From Planctomycetota bacterium (GTDB lineage: Bacteria; Planctomycetota; Planctomycetia; Pirellulales; Pirellulaceae), in NCBI GenBank assembly GCA_003695565.1, contig RFIQ01000587.1, positions 1 through 35,680 on the forward strand: DNA of 35,680 nucleotides, in the 5' to 3' direction. Under the pieces are notes generated by a model, which was not told the origin of the DNA, ran no database searches, and worked only from the letters and a program-made list of their open reading frames with translations. The translations under genes were made by a program, and so were the position numbers. Shown here one piece after another: positions 9,696 through 18,887 of this stretch; position 1 is the first letter of the stretch, and every line of letters begins with the position of its first letter.

Positions 9696-10391
9696 ATGGC
9701 CCAGTCGCCTCGAGTCGTGTGGCACGAGCACGCCGTCGATCGAGCCGCCCGTGAACGCTTGATGGGGCATCGCGGATGCGTGGTCTGGTTCACCGGCTTG
9801 AGCGGATCCGGCAAGAGCACGGTTGCCAATGCCGTGGATGCGGTCTTGCATGCCCGGGGCGTGCATTCCTACCTGCTCGATGGCGACAACATCCGGCACG
9901 GCCTGTGCGCCGGGCCCAACCTGCTCCGCAAAGAACATGGCGAGTCATTCGCCAATCGCTTCGGACTGGGGTTCGATCCGTTGGACCGCGAGGAGAACAT
10001 TCGCCGTATTGGTGCCGTGGCCCAGTTGATGGCCTCGGCGGGATTGGTCGTGTTGACGGCCTTTGTCAGTCCCTACCGTCGCGATCGCCAACGCGTGCGG
10101 CGGTGGGTCACCGAGCATGGCCGACCCGACGATTTCGTGGAAGTGTACGTGGACACTCCGCTGGAATTGTGCGAACGTCGCGATCCCAAAGGCCTGTACA
10201 AACTGGCGCGGGCCGGCAAGATCGCCAACTTCACGGGAATCGATGATCCGTACGAACCACCCGAGCAACCGGAGTTGGTCCTGCCAGGCGGCGATGGCAC
10301 GCCGCACGAACTGGCGCAACAAGTTGTTCAGTGGCTGGAGTCCCGGCAGATCATTCCTGTCGCGCCGCAGGAAAAAGCGTCGGACGGGTAG
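9696..10391 (+). CDS. cysC: Adenylylsulfate kinase
   Basis: [91 protein letters not shown]. Confidence 0.93.
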   Translation: MAQSPRVVWHEHAVDRAARERLMGHRGCVVWFTGLSGSGKSTVANAVDAVLHARGVHSYLLDGDNIRHGLCAGPNLLRKEHGESFANRFGLGFDPLDREENIRRIGAVAQLMASAGLVVLTAFVSPYRRDRQRVRRWVTEHGRPDDFVEVYVDTPLELCERRDPKGLYKLARAGKIANFTGIDDPYEPPEQPELVLPGGDGTPHELAQQVVQWLESRQIIPVAPQEKASDG

Positions 10392-10397
10392 GTCTGT

Positions 10398-11951
10398 TCA
10401 GTCGCCCAAGGTCAGGCCACGGCGGCGCAACCAGGCCACGATCTCGCGGCGGCGGTACGTCCCCTTGGCGGTGATCAGATTATTGCCGGTCGACAGCCGC
10501 TGGGGCAGGAAACGGATGCAGCGCGGGACCAGGTAATGCGGCAACGCCGCGCATGATTCGAGCCACCGGTCGCGCAGGGCCGCGCAAACCGCCGCCTCAT
10601 CCAGCTGCAATGCATGCTCACTCGCCGGGCAGTGGTACTGCGGTGGAATTTGATCCGCCTTGGGCCAGACCCAAACCGAAATGCCCGGTTGCCCTTCTCC
10701 TAGCACAACACATTGTTCTACCCAAGGATCTTGCGACAGGACTCGCTCCAGTTCGCCCGGGTAGACTTGCAGGCCGGTCGAGAGAGTGAAGCGGTCCTCG
10801 GCCCGGCCATGGATCACATAGTGTCCATCCTCACGCTGCGTCGCCAAATCGCCTGTGTTCAGCCAACCCGCGTCGAGAACCGCGGCGGTCGCATCCGGAT
10901 CCTGCCAGTATCCCAGCATGACCTGAGGGCCTCGTACCCACAGCAGGCCAGATGCATCGATGCGCACTACGGTACCGCGGACTGGTTTGCCAACTCCGCC
11001 AGGAAGTTGCTGGCCGTAGCGGTTGGCGCACACGCAGGGCGACGCTTCGGTCAATCCGTAACCCTGCACCGGCGGCAAGCCATGTGCCGCCAGACGCTCG
11101 AACAGGTCCTGTTCCACGGCCGCACCGCCGACATTGAGCATGCGCAATTGCGGTCCCAACGCACCCGGTTCCTGGTCCAGCAGGTCCGCCAATTGCCGCG
11201 CCTGATAGGGAACCAGATTGATGACGGTCGGACGGATCGCTCGGGCACCTGCAACCATGTGCTCCCAAGTAGGACACAGCGCGAGTTGGCCGCCGGTCAG
11301 GATCCAGGTGGACAATTCGCACGTGCGGGCGAATGCGTGGGAGAAGGGGAGAACGTTGAGCCGAAGGTCCTGCCGCGTCTGGGGTGAGGCATCGAGTTTG
11401 GCGCAGGCGTTGGAAGCCAAATTCCGATGGCTGAGCACCACTCCCTTGGGTCGGGAAGTCGTGCCGGAAGTGAAAATGATGGTGGCGGGGGCATCCACGT
11501 CGACCTGTTGAGCCGCCTTCGCCCATTGGTCCGCCTTCCAGGTGGCCAGCTCCGGATGGTCATCCTCGCCGTACTCCTGCAGGCCGTCCTGCTGGACCAC
11601 CACGTCGCATGGCTGGACGCGGGCGATGCATTCCTCGAGCTGCGACTGGGGAACCCGCCAATCCAGTGTCACATGGATGATGCCCATCGTATGACACGCG
11701 ATATCGCGCAGGATCCATCGTGGGCTATTGGGAACCGCCGTGACGACACGATCACCCCGGCGAACGCCTAGCTCGGACAGGCGATGGATCTCCTGCGCAA
11801 CGCCGGTCGCGATTTGCCCCCAGGTCCAATGGCACCATCGATCTTGATTGGGCCACCACAGGGCCAGCGAGCCGGAACGATGCTGGACCAGTTCCCAAAA
11901 GGCGTGAGCCACACTGTGCGGCACGCTAGGCGGCAAATCAAGGAGTACCAT
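10398..11951 (-). CDS. AMP-dependent synthetase/ligase (acyl-CoA synthetase-like)
   Basis: IIFTSGTTSRPKGVVLSHRNLASN, QGYGLTEASP, GWLNTGDLATQREDGHYVIHGRAEDRFTLSTGLQVYPGELE motifs; start inferred at MVLLDLPPSV. Confidence 0.9.
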   Translation of the reverse strand: MVLLDLPPSVPHSVAHAFWELVQHRSGSLALWWPNQDRWCHWTWGQIATGVAQEIHRLSELGVRRGDRVVTAVPNSPRWILRDIACHTMGIIHVTLDWRVPQSQLEECIARVQPCDVVVQQDGLQEYGEDDHPELATWKADQWAKAAQQVDVDAPATIIFTSGTTSRPKGVVLSHRNLASNACAKLDASPQTRQDLRLNVLPFSHAFARTCELSTWILTGGQLALCPTWEHMVAGARAIRPTVINLVPYQARQLADLLDQEPGALGPQLRMLNVGGAAVEQDLFERLAAHGLPPVQGYGLTEASPCVCANRYGQQLPGGVGKPVRGTVVRIDASGLLWVRGPQVMLGYWQDPDATAAVLDAGWLNTGDLATQREDGHYVIHGRAEDRFTLSTGLQVYPGELERVLSQDPWVEQCVVLGEGQPGISVWVWPKADQIPPQYHCPASEHALQLDEAAVCAALRDRWLESCAALPHYLVPRCIRFLPQRLSTGNNLITAKGTYRRREIVAWLRRRGLTLGD

Positions 11952-12345
11952 GAAACCGAAACGCCTCAGGCAACAGGTCGCTAACCCGATACCGATCGAG
12001 AATCGTCCCTTCATCGGCGGAGACGAGCAACACGATCGCGTCCTCTCCGAATTGCACCAGCACCTGGCGGCAAGCCCCGCACGGGCTCGCCCCGTCCACG
12101 GTCGCCACGGCGATTTTCTCGAACGAAGTTACTCCGGCGGCCACCATGGCACCTACTGCGTTGCGTTCGGCGCAGACGGTCAAGCCGTAGGATGCATTTT
12201 CGACGTTGCAACCGACGAACAGCGGATGCCCGGCCCCCGCATAGATCGCCGCGCCCACGGCGTAACGGCTGAACGGCGCAAACGCATGGCCACGGACGCG
12301 CAGGGCGGCTTGCACCAGGTCACGATCCAGATCTGTATCGGGCAT
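11938..12345 (-). CDS. cdd: Cytidine deaminase
   Basis: FSRYAVGAAI, GCNVENASYGLTVCAERNAV, SPCGACRQVLVQF zinc motifs; overlaps the ligase start by 14 bp. Start could be 12381. Confidence 0.93.
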   Translation of the reverse strand: MPDTDLDRDLVQAALRVRGHAFAPFSRYAVGAAIYAGAGHPLFVGCNVENASYGLTVCAERNAVGAMVAAGVTSFEKIAVATVDGASPCGACRQVLVQFGEDAIVLLVSADEGTILDRYRVSDLLPEAFRFHGTP

Positions 12346-12445
12346 GTTCACTCGTCCCGTTGCGAAGAGATCAGCCCACATTCAGGATTGGCCGTGGGGA
12401 GGACAGGATCCCCGCGTGGCCATTAAGCCGATGCCAGCCGCAAGG

Positions 12446-15400
12446 TTACTTTCTGGCGGCCGCCAAACGCTCCAATGTCGCCTCCACCGTCGCGTGTTGA
12501 TGCTTCAGTTGTTCCAAAGCAGCACGCTCTTTTTCAACAACTTCAGCCGGCGCACGCTGGACGAACTTCTCGTTCTTCAGCTTGGCCTCCTTTCCGGCAA
12601 TCTGCTTGACGATGTTCTCCAGTAATTTGCGGTTGCGTCGAAGTTCCGCATCGATATCGATAAACTTCCCCAGGTCGACACGGATCACCATGCCGTCCAC
12701 CGTAGCTTCGGCAGGAGGGACTTCCAACTCCGGCAATTCCGTTCCCAGGGCCGTACACTCGGCCCGAGCCAGACCCTTGAAGAACGGTATCATCGGCTCC
12801 AGGAGAGCCGCCTGAGAGGCCGAGCATCGAATCGAAAACGCCACCTCTTCCTTGGGCGGAATGTTCTGGTTAGCTCGAATCTCGCGCAGCGCACCGACGA
12901 TTCGAGCGAAGGTGGCGAATTGCTGCTCGATCTCCTCATCCACCCAGCTCAAGTCAGCCTGCGGCCATGCCGACATCATCAACCACCGGTCCGTAGCCAA
13001 GTTTGCCTCCATGGTGCGGCGCGGACCGAACTCCGCCAACTGCTGCCAGATCGCTTCCGTGATGAACGGCATCACAGGATGGAGCAACCGCAGCAAGTGG
13101 TCCAGGACATGTGCCAGCACTTGTTGGGCAATGGGCCGCGAGGCCGGGTCGCCCAAGCGGGATTTCGCCATTTCCACGTAGTAACTGCAATACTCGTCCC
13201 AGGCAAAATCGTACAACAACCGCATGGCGTCGGCGTGGCGGTATTCCGTCAGCGCCTGATTCACGCCCGCCGTGGTTGTCGCCAATCTGGACAGAATCCA
13301 TCGATCGGCCAATGTCAGTTCTTGACGGTCGATTTCGATCGGCTGAAACCCCTCCAGGTTCATCATCACAAAACGAGCCGCATTCCACAGCTTGTTGCAG
13401 AAATTGCGTGCGATCTCAAACCGCTCGCTGACCACGGGGGCACGCGGGTGCGCCCGGTCTTCCTCGGTCTGAGCCCACTGTGTCGAGAACAATTTTTTGC
13501 AACTCGGACACTGAATGGTGGGGCGTTGCCGATTCTGCTTCGTTTGCGGTACCGCCGCTTGGCAATGCGGGCATTCGTATTGCACCGGCATGCGCACGTC
13601 TTGCGTCTCGGTGGCCAGCCAAGCCAGCCCAAAACGCAGCGCGTCCGGCCCGAACTTCTCGATCACGTCGATCGGATCGACCCCGTTCCCCTTGCTCTTG
13701 GACATCGTTTCGCCGTATCCGTCCAGGATCTTGGGGTGGATGTACACTTCGTGGAAAGGAACCTGCCCGGTGTTGTTCAAGCCCATCAGGACCATTCTCG
13801 CGACCCACAAAGTGATGATGTCGCGGCTGGTGATCAGCGTGCTGGTGGGGTAGAAGTACTCCAGTTCGGGCGTCTTCTCCGGCCACCCTAGCGTCGAATG
13901 CGGCCACAAGGCCGAACTGAACCAGGTGTCCAGTACATCTTCCTGTTGTACGTATCCCGCCTGCTCGAATTCCGCCTCCAGCGGGCTGCCCTCCTGCAGG
14001 ATGCAAACGTGTACGGTCTGCTCTCCTTCGGTATCGACCGCCAGCTCGCGAGCCTGACACGCAGGCAATTGGCGGATGCGCTCCACTTCCGCCGCCGCTT
14101 GCTCCGGCGAGTCGAAATGGCGGGTCCAGATCGGGATGCGGTGCCCCCACCATAGCTGGCGTCCCACTGGCCAATCCCGCTTCTCGCTCAACCAGTCCAG
14201 GTACCCTTTGGCGTATCGCGGCGGGATGATCTTGACTCGCCCGTCGAGCACCGCGTCCATAGCATCCTGTGCCAGCGTGTCCATTTTGACGAACCATTGG
14301 TCCGCCAGATACGGCTCGATGGGCGTCTTGCTGCGATCGGAATGCGCCAGATCGATCTCGCGATCCTCGACTTTCTCCAGCAACCCACGGGCCTCCATAT
14401 CCGCTACGATCCGCTGACGAGCTTGGGCCATGCGGAGTCCCGCGTAGGGACCAGCGTTCTCATTCAGCGTGCCGTCGGGGTTGAGAATGTTGACCATCGG
14501 CAGATGGCATCGTAGACCGACCTCGTAGTCGTTTGGGTCGTGCGCTGGAGTGATCTTGACGCATCCGGTCCCCATCTCGGGTTTCGCCCATGGATCGCAA
14601 ATCAGATCGATGGGGCGTTCCAACAACGGCAGCATCAACTTGGTTCCGCGACGTGCCATGGCCGCCAACTGCTCCAACCGGGGCAACAAGTCTCGTCGCC
14701 GGATGAGCAATTCTTCCAACTGCCGCTCGATCTCCGGCTTTTCTTTCGCCGGGGCCGCAGCCAATTTCTCGCGCAATTGCTGTTCCCAGGCATCCAACGC
14801 GGCAGCCGGATCGGGATGAACGGCCACTGCCACATCCCCCAGCATCGTCTCCGGGCGCGTAGTGGCAATCGTCACGTGCGTCGGTTCACCCGGTTGGGGA
14901 TCGATCACCGGGTATTTGAAATACCAAAAGTGCCCCTTGATGGTCTCGTGGAACACCTCGTCGTCACTGACGGCGGTCTGCAGGTACGTGTCCCAGTTGA
15001 CCAACCGCTTGCCACGGTAGATCAGCCCTTTGGCGAACAGATCGAAGAAGGTCGTGCGGACAGCACGCGCACAAACTTCGTCCAACGTAAAACGCGTACG
15101 CCGCCAATCGCAGGAGCACCCCATTTGCCGCAGTTGATTGAGGATGCGTGTTTCGTATTCCTCTTTCCACTGCCAGATGCGTTCGACGAGCTTCTCGCGT
15201 CCCAGATCGTGCCGCGTCTTGCCCTCGTCCTCTTTCAGACGGCGTTCCACCACGGCTTGGGTGGCGATCCCGGCGTGGTCCGTACCGGGCATCCACAGCG
15301 TTTCGAATCCGCGCATGCGGTGCCACCGAACGCGAATATCCTGCAGGGTATTGTTTAGCGCATGCCCCAGGTGCAAGGCACCGGTCACGTTGGGTGGGGG

Positions 15401-15538
15401 AATCACGATGGAGAACGGCGGCTTGTCCGGATTGACCTCGGCATGAAAGCACCCGCTCTTTTCCCATTGCTGGTACAGTTCGCCGCACATGGATTGAAAG
15501 TCGAAACGGCTGGGTATCTTATCCGCCAGACTACTCAT
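12446..15538 (-). CDS. valS: Valyl-tRNA synthetase with atypical insertions
   Basis: PPPNVTGALHLGHALNNTLQDIRVR (HIGH), ETMSKSKGNGVDPIDVI (KMSKS), GTGCVKITPAHDPNDYEVG (editing domain), C-terminal coiled coil. Start may be 15559. Confidence 0.95.
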   Translation of the reverse strand: MSSLADKIPSRFDFQSMCGELYQQWEKSGCFHAEVNPDKPPFSIVIPPPNVTGALHLGHALNNTLQDIRVRWHRMRGFETLWMPGTDHAGIATQAVVERRLKEDEGKTRHDLGREKLVERIWQWKEEYETRILNQLRQMGCSCDWRRTRFTLDEVCARAVRTTFFDLFAKGLIYRGKRLVNWDTYLQTAVSDDEVFHETIKGHFWYFKYPVIDPQPGEPTHVTIATTRPETMLGDVAVAVHPDPAAALDAWEQQLREKLAAAPAKEKPEIERQLEELLIRRRDLLPRLEQLAAMARRGTKLMLPLLERPIDLICDPWAKPEMGTGCVKITPAHDPNDYEVGLRCHLPMVNILNPDGTLNENAGPYAGLRMAQARQRIVADMEARGLLEKVEDREIDLAHSDRSKTPIEPYLADQWFVKMDTLAQDAMDAVLDGRVKIIPPRYAKGYLDWLSEKRDWPVGRQLWWGHRIPIWTRHFDSPEQAAAEVERIRQLPACQARELAVDTEGEQTVHVCILQEGSPLEAEFEQAGYVQQEDVLDTWFSSALWPHSTLGWPEKTPELEYFYPTSTLITSRDIITLWVARMVLMGLNNTGQVPFHEVYIHPKILDGYGETMSKSKGNGVDPIDVIEKFGPDALRFGLAWLATETQDVRMPVQYECPHCQAAVPQTKQNRQRPTIQCPSCKKLFSTQWAQTEEDRAHPRAPVVSERFEIARNFCNKLWNAARFVMMNLEGFQPIEIDRQELTLADRWILSRLATTTAGVNQALTEYRHADAMRLLYDFAWDEYCSYYVEMAKSRLGDPASRPIAQQVLAHVLDHLLRLLHPVMPFITEAIWQQLAEFGPRRTMEANLATDRWLMMSAWPQADLSWVDEEIEQQFATFARIVGALREIRANQNIPPKEEVAFSIRCSASQAALLEPMIPFFKGLARAECTALGTELPELEVPPAEATVDGMVIRVDLGKFIDIDAELRRNRKLLENIVKQIAGKEAKLKNEKFVQRAPAEVVEKERAALEQLKHQHATVEATLERLAAARK

Positions 15539-15662
15539 CGACACGTTTTCTCCAGACAAAGATCATGGGCGGCGGAGCGCTCCGTCCCGCCCCGATGCCG
15601 ACGGACGCGGCATCCGAGTTACCGTATGCATTCTACGGGAAACCCCAGAAACCGGAACGCGG

Positions 15663-16916
15663 TCAACTGGTGAATTGCAATCCCAATCCTCGCAGGCGAC
15701 GCGCGGTCTCGTCCATCAAAGCATCCTCTTCCGCTTCGCCAGCAGCCTCGTAAGTTACCGAAAACCGCAGGTAGGGGCCCGCATCGTCCCACGGGACGGT
15801 CACGATCGACTGCTGGGTAATCAGATACTGGCTGGCCTGTTCCGCATTCTCAAATTGCGTACCATCGGCGGCTCCGATCGGTGCTCGGGTGTATAGAAAG
15901 TAGGTACCACCCGGCATCTGGCACTGGAAACCGCATTCCTGCAAGGTCCGCACCAGTTTCTCCATCCGCCGTCGATACTTGCTGCGTATGCGATCCGGAA
16001 TCGAATCATCGTCCAATGCCGTCACCGCCGCCTGTTGGATGGCTGCGAACTGACCGCTGTCGCAGTTGTCCTTCACGTCCGCAAAGGCTTGCACCAACCG
16101 AGGATGACCGCAAACCCATCCGATTCGCCAGCCGATCATGTCGAATCCCTTGCTCAGCGAATGAACTTCGACGCCCACCTCTTTAGCGCCCGGGACCTGC
16201 AAGAAACTGAATGGTTCCCCATCGAATGTCAACATGATGTGAGCCGCATCCTGCACGACAATGAACTGATGGCGGTGGGCCAGATCAATCACCTGCTGGT
16301 AGAACCCCGGCGGTGCGGTGCGACCGGTGGGACTGTTGGGGTAGTTCAACACCAGCATCTTGACCCGCGCCCACAACTCGTCGGGAACGCGGGAAAAGTC
16401 GGGCAAGAAGTCGTTCTCCTCCAACAGGGGCAGGCGATATACGTCTCCGCCATAGTATTGAGTATGCGTGCCGGCAACTGGATATCCCGGCACCGTCATG
16501 AGCGTGACGTCGCCGGGGTTGATGAAACAGGCCGGCAGCATGGCCAAAGCGGTCTTGCTGCCGATGCAGTGATTGACCTCGGTGACCGGATTCAGCTCGA
16601 CGCCGAATCGCCGGTGCATGAACCGTGCGGCTGCTTCTTTGAAAGCCAGGATTCCGTTGTCGGCATACCCGCGATTCTCCGGTTTGTTGATCTCCTCGGC
16701 CATTCGCTGCCGGACCGATTCGGCCGCCATGCTGTCGTTCTCGCCGATGCCAAAGTCGATCAATTGGCGGTCTGGATAATCGGCCAATGCCTGCCGCTTG
16801 GCGCGCTTGATTTTCTCGAACTTGTAAATGGCCGAACCCTTGCCGTACTGCGCGCCCCCGATGCGATCGGCAAACAGGGTTTGGAAGTAGGGATCCGTCT
16901 GGTTCGTTGTACTCAT
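15663..16916 (-). CDS. dapL: LL-diaminopimelate aminotransferase-like class I/II aminotransferase
   Basis: DPYFQTLFADRIGGAQYGKGSAIYKFEKIKRAK, LIDFGIGENDSMA, NYPNSPTGRTAPPGFY, SLSKGFDMIGWRIGW (PLP lysine). Confidence 0.87.
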   Translation of the reverse strand: MSTTNQTDPYFQTLFADRIGGAQYGKGSAIYKFEKIKRAKRQALADYPDRQLIDFGIGENDSMAAESVRQRMAEEINKPENRGYADNGILAFKEAAARFMHRRFGVELNPVTEVNHCIGSKTALAMLPACFINPGDVTLMTVPGYPVAGTHTQYYGGDVYRLPLLEENDFLPDFSRVPDELWARVKMLVLNYPNSPTGRTAPPGFYQQVIDLAHRHQFIVVQDAAHIMLTFDGEPFSFLQVPGAKEVGVEVHSLSKGFDMIGWRIGWVCGHPRLVQAFADVKDNCDSGQFAAIQQAAVTALDDDSIPDRIRSKYRRRMEKLVRTLQECGFQCQMPGGTYFLYTRAPIGAADGTQFENAEQASQYLITQQSIVTVPWDDAGPYLRFSVTYEAAGEAEEDALMDETARRLRGLGLQFTS

Positions 16917-17024
16917 GGTCACCACTCGATCGGTTGAATTCAGTAGCGATGTGGCTGGGATTTCTTCGAAACCGCTTGCAACAGCGGCGGTGGCCAGGCA
17001 CCGTGCTTCGAAACTGGATACACT

Positions 17025-17064
17025 GTCGGACCAGCAGAAGCTAAGTCGGACCAGCAGAAGCTAA
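17025..17064. repeat. Perfect 20-bp tandem duplication
   Basis: gtcggaccagcagaagctaa at 17025-17044 and 17045-17064. Confidence 0.95.
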
Positions 17065-17150
17065 CCGACCGTTTTTGATTGGGCAAGGATGGGGTTTCGA
17101 TTCCCCCATCCTATTCCAGCGCCAATGGGGCCCAGCGACCGGAGTCATCG

Positions 17151-17210
17151 CCGCCAGTCCCTGGCGGAATGCCCAAATTACAGAGTAGCCCGCCAGTCCC
17201 TGGCGGAATG
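17151..17210. repeat. Two identical hairpin-forming repeats, 39-bp period
   Basis: ccgccagtccctggcggaatg at 17151-17171 and 17190-17210; each contains the inverted repeat ccgcca-gtccc-tggcgg. Confidence 0.95.
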
Positions 17211-17256
17211 GCTAGACACCAGCATTACGTAAGACTTGCGATGGAGAATTCTCGGC

Positions 17257-18723
17257 ATGGGTAACCGGGGCAGCGGAAGTCGAGCACTGGCCAAAGCCTT
17301 GGACTCGCTGGCCAAGCCCTTGGCGGTCCTCGATCGTCGCGGCACGATCGTCTACGCCAACCGGCGATTGGGCGAATTGGCCGAGGTGGAGTCGCGGCAA
17401 CTGATGGGTTTGCAGTGTTCGTGGGAGATTCCCGGTGATGCGGTGGAACATGGGCCCTTGCTGGCCGCGTTGGCCCCGCCGCCGATCGTTCGCGAAGGGA
17501 GGATCGCTACGCGGCGGCTGTCCCAGCCCCTGTTCTTCAGCAAGGACACGATGGCTCAGCTCTTCGTTCCCTTGCTCGATGCCGACCAGGTCGTCGAGCT
17601 GGTGCTGGTCCTGTTTGGCAGTTGGGACGATATGGATGCGGTGCTGGGGACGCGGCCGACGTCGGGGCCCGCGGCTGGAGTCGCCAGCGGGGCGGGCGCG
17701 GGGCGGGCCCTGCTGGCGGAGTTCCGCGCGCGGTGGCCCGACTTGGATGGGTTGGACGCACTGTTGGGAACCAGCGCCGCGATCCGGTTGGCGATGCAGC
17801 GAGCCCAAACAGCTATCCGGATCGACACATCGGTAGCGATTTGCGGTCCTGCAGGCGTGGGCAAGACCGATGTGTTGCGCGCCATCTGGAACCACCGCCG
17901 CAAGTCGTTCGGCGGTACCTCGATCGACGGCCAATTCTTTCCGATCGACTGCCGATTGATCGACGTGGAGTCGCTGGGGGGGATGCTGGAAGCGTTCACC
18001 GCCAGATTGCAGACCGCCGACGCGGCCGGGTTGCACGTCTTGTGCCTGGAGTCGGTCGATGCTCTGGATGCGGCCGCGGTCGCACACTTGCGTGAACGAC
18101 TGGAGCAGATCGGCGACAGGTGCCGAATCTTCGCCGCGTCCAATGTGCCCGCTGGGGAATTGACGGCCCGCGGCCAACCGTGGCTGGAGCTGTGGGTGGC
18201 GGCTGCAGGCCTGGAAATTGCCCTGCCGGAATTGGCGGACCGACGGGAGGATATCGGTGTGCTGTGCGAGCACCTGGTCGCTCGGGCGTGCCGACGCGCC
18301 GAGCGGACCATTCTGCGCGTGAGCGAGGAATCGCTGGCACTGTTGCAAGCCTATCCGTGGCCCGGCAATGTCCGCGAGTTGCGGGAGGCCGTGAGGTGGG
18401 CAGTGGATCAAGCTGTGTTGACCCGTTCGTTGGAACCCGCCCATTGGCCGGTCGCCATTCGTACGTTTCCCGGCTCGCTGCGTCATCCTCGCCGCGAGGC
18501 GATCCAGCCGATCGAGCTGGATGAAGTTCTGCGGCAGGTCGAGAGGAAGATGGTGGAGCGCGCCCTGGCGGCATCCCCCCGCAACCGAGCCCAGGCAGCT
18601 CGCCTGCTCGGGATCAGCCGCCCGCGGCTCCTGCGTCTGATCCAGCAGTACCAGTTGGACTCGCTCCAGGATCCGGGACCGGCGGGCCAGTCACCGCCCG
18701 ATGTTCCGCCCGGCGGGCGATGA
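17257..18723 (+). CDS. PAS + degenerate sigma-54-activator-type AAA+ + Fis-type HTH regulator
   Basis: PAS-like AKPLAVLDRRGTIVYANRRLGELAE; Walker A CGPAGVGKT; LPELADRREDIGVLCEHLV and YPWPGNVRELREAVRWA; C-terminal NRAQAARLLGISRPRLLRLIQQYQL. No GAFTGA. Confidence 0.85.
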   Translation: MGNRGSGSRALAKALDSLAKPLAVLDRRGTIVYANRRLGELAEVESRQLMGLQCSWEIPGDAVEHGPLLAALAPPPIVREGRIATRRLSQPLFFSKDTMAQLFVPLLDADQVVELVLVLFGSWDDMDAVLGTRPTSGPAAGVASGAGAGRALLAEFRARWPDLDGLDALLGTSAAIRLAMQRAQTAIRIDTSVAICGPAGVGKTDVLRAIWNHRRKSFGGTSIDGQFFPIDCRLIDVESLGGMLEAFTARLQTADAAGLHVLCLESVDALDAAAVAHLRERLEQIGDRCRIFAASNVPAGELTARGQPWLELWVAAAGLEIALPELADRREDIGVLCEHLVARACRRAERTILRVSEESLALLQAYPWPGNVRELREAVRWAVDQAVLTRSLEPAHWPVAIRTFPGSLRHPRREAIQPIELDEVLRQVERKMVERALAASPRNRAQAARLLGISRPRLLRLIQQYQLDSLQDPGPAGQSPPDVPPGGR

Positions 18724-18887
18724 ACCGCTCGACCCAGCGTTGCGTAAGTACCGAACCCGACAGTATTTTGGTAGCGGAGACGCCCCGACCTCTATGGACG
18801 CCGGCGAGCGATCGTAGTATCCGCTGCCGCCGCAGCCTGGTTGGAACGCTTAGCCAAGGTTGATTTGATCCCATCTACGACGAGAGC

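Noticed and set aside
6596-12014. OleCD-like olefin biosynthesis cluster (SDR + AMP-ligase)
   Set aside because: The two genes are about 2.8 kb apart on opposite strands with no OleA thiolase or OleB hydrolase in the window; each is better called generically.
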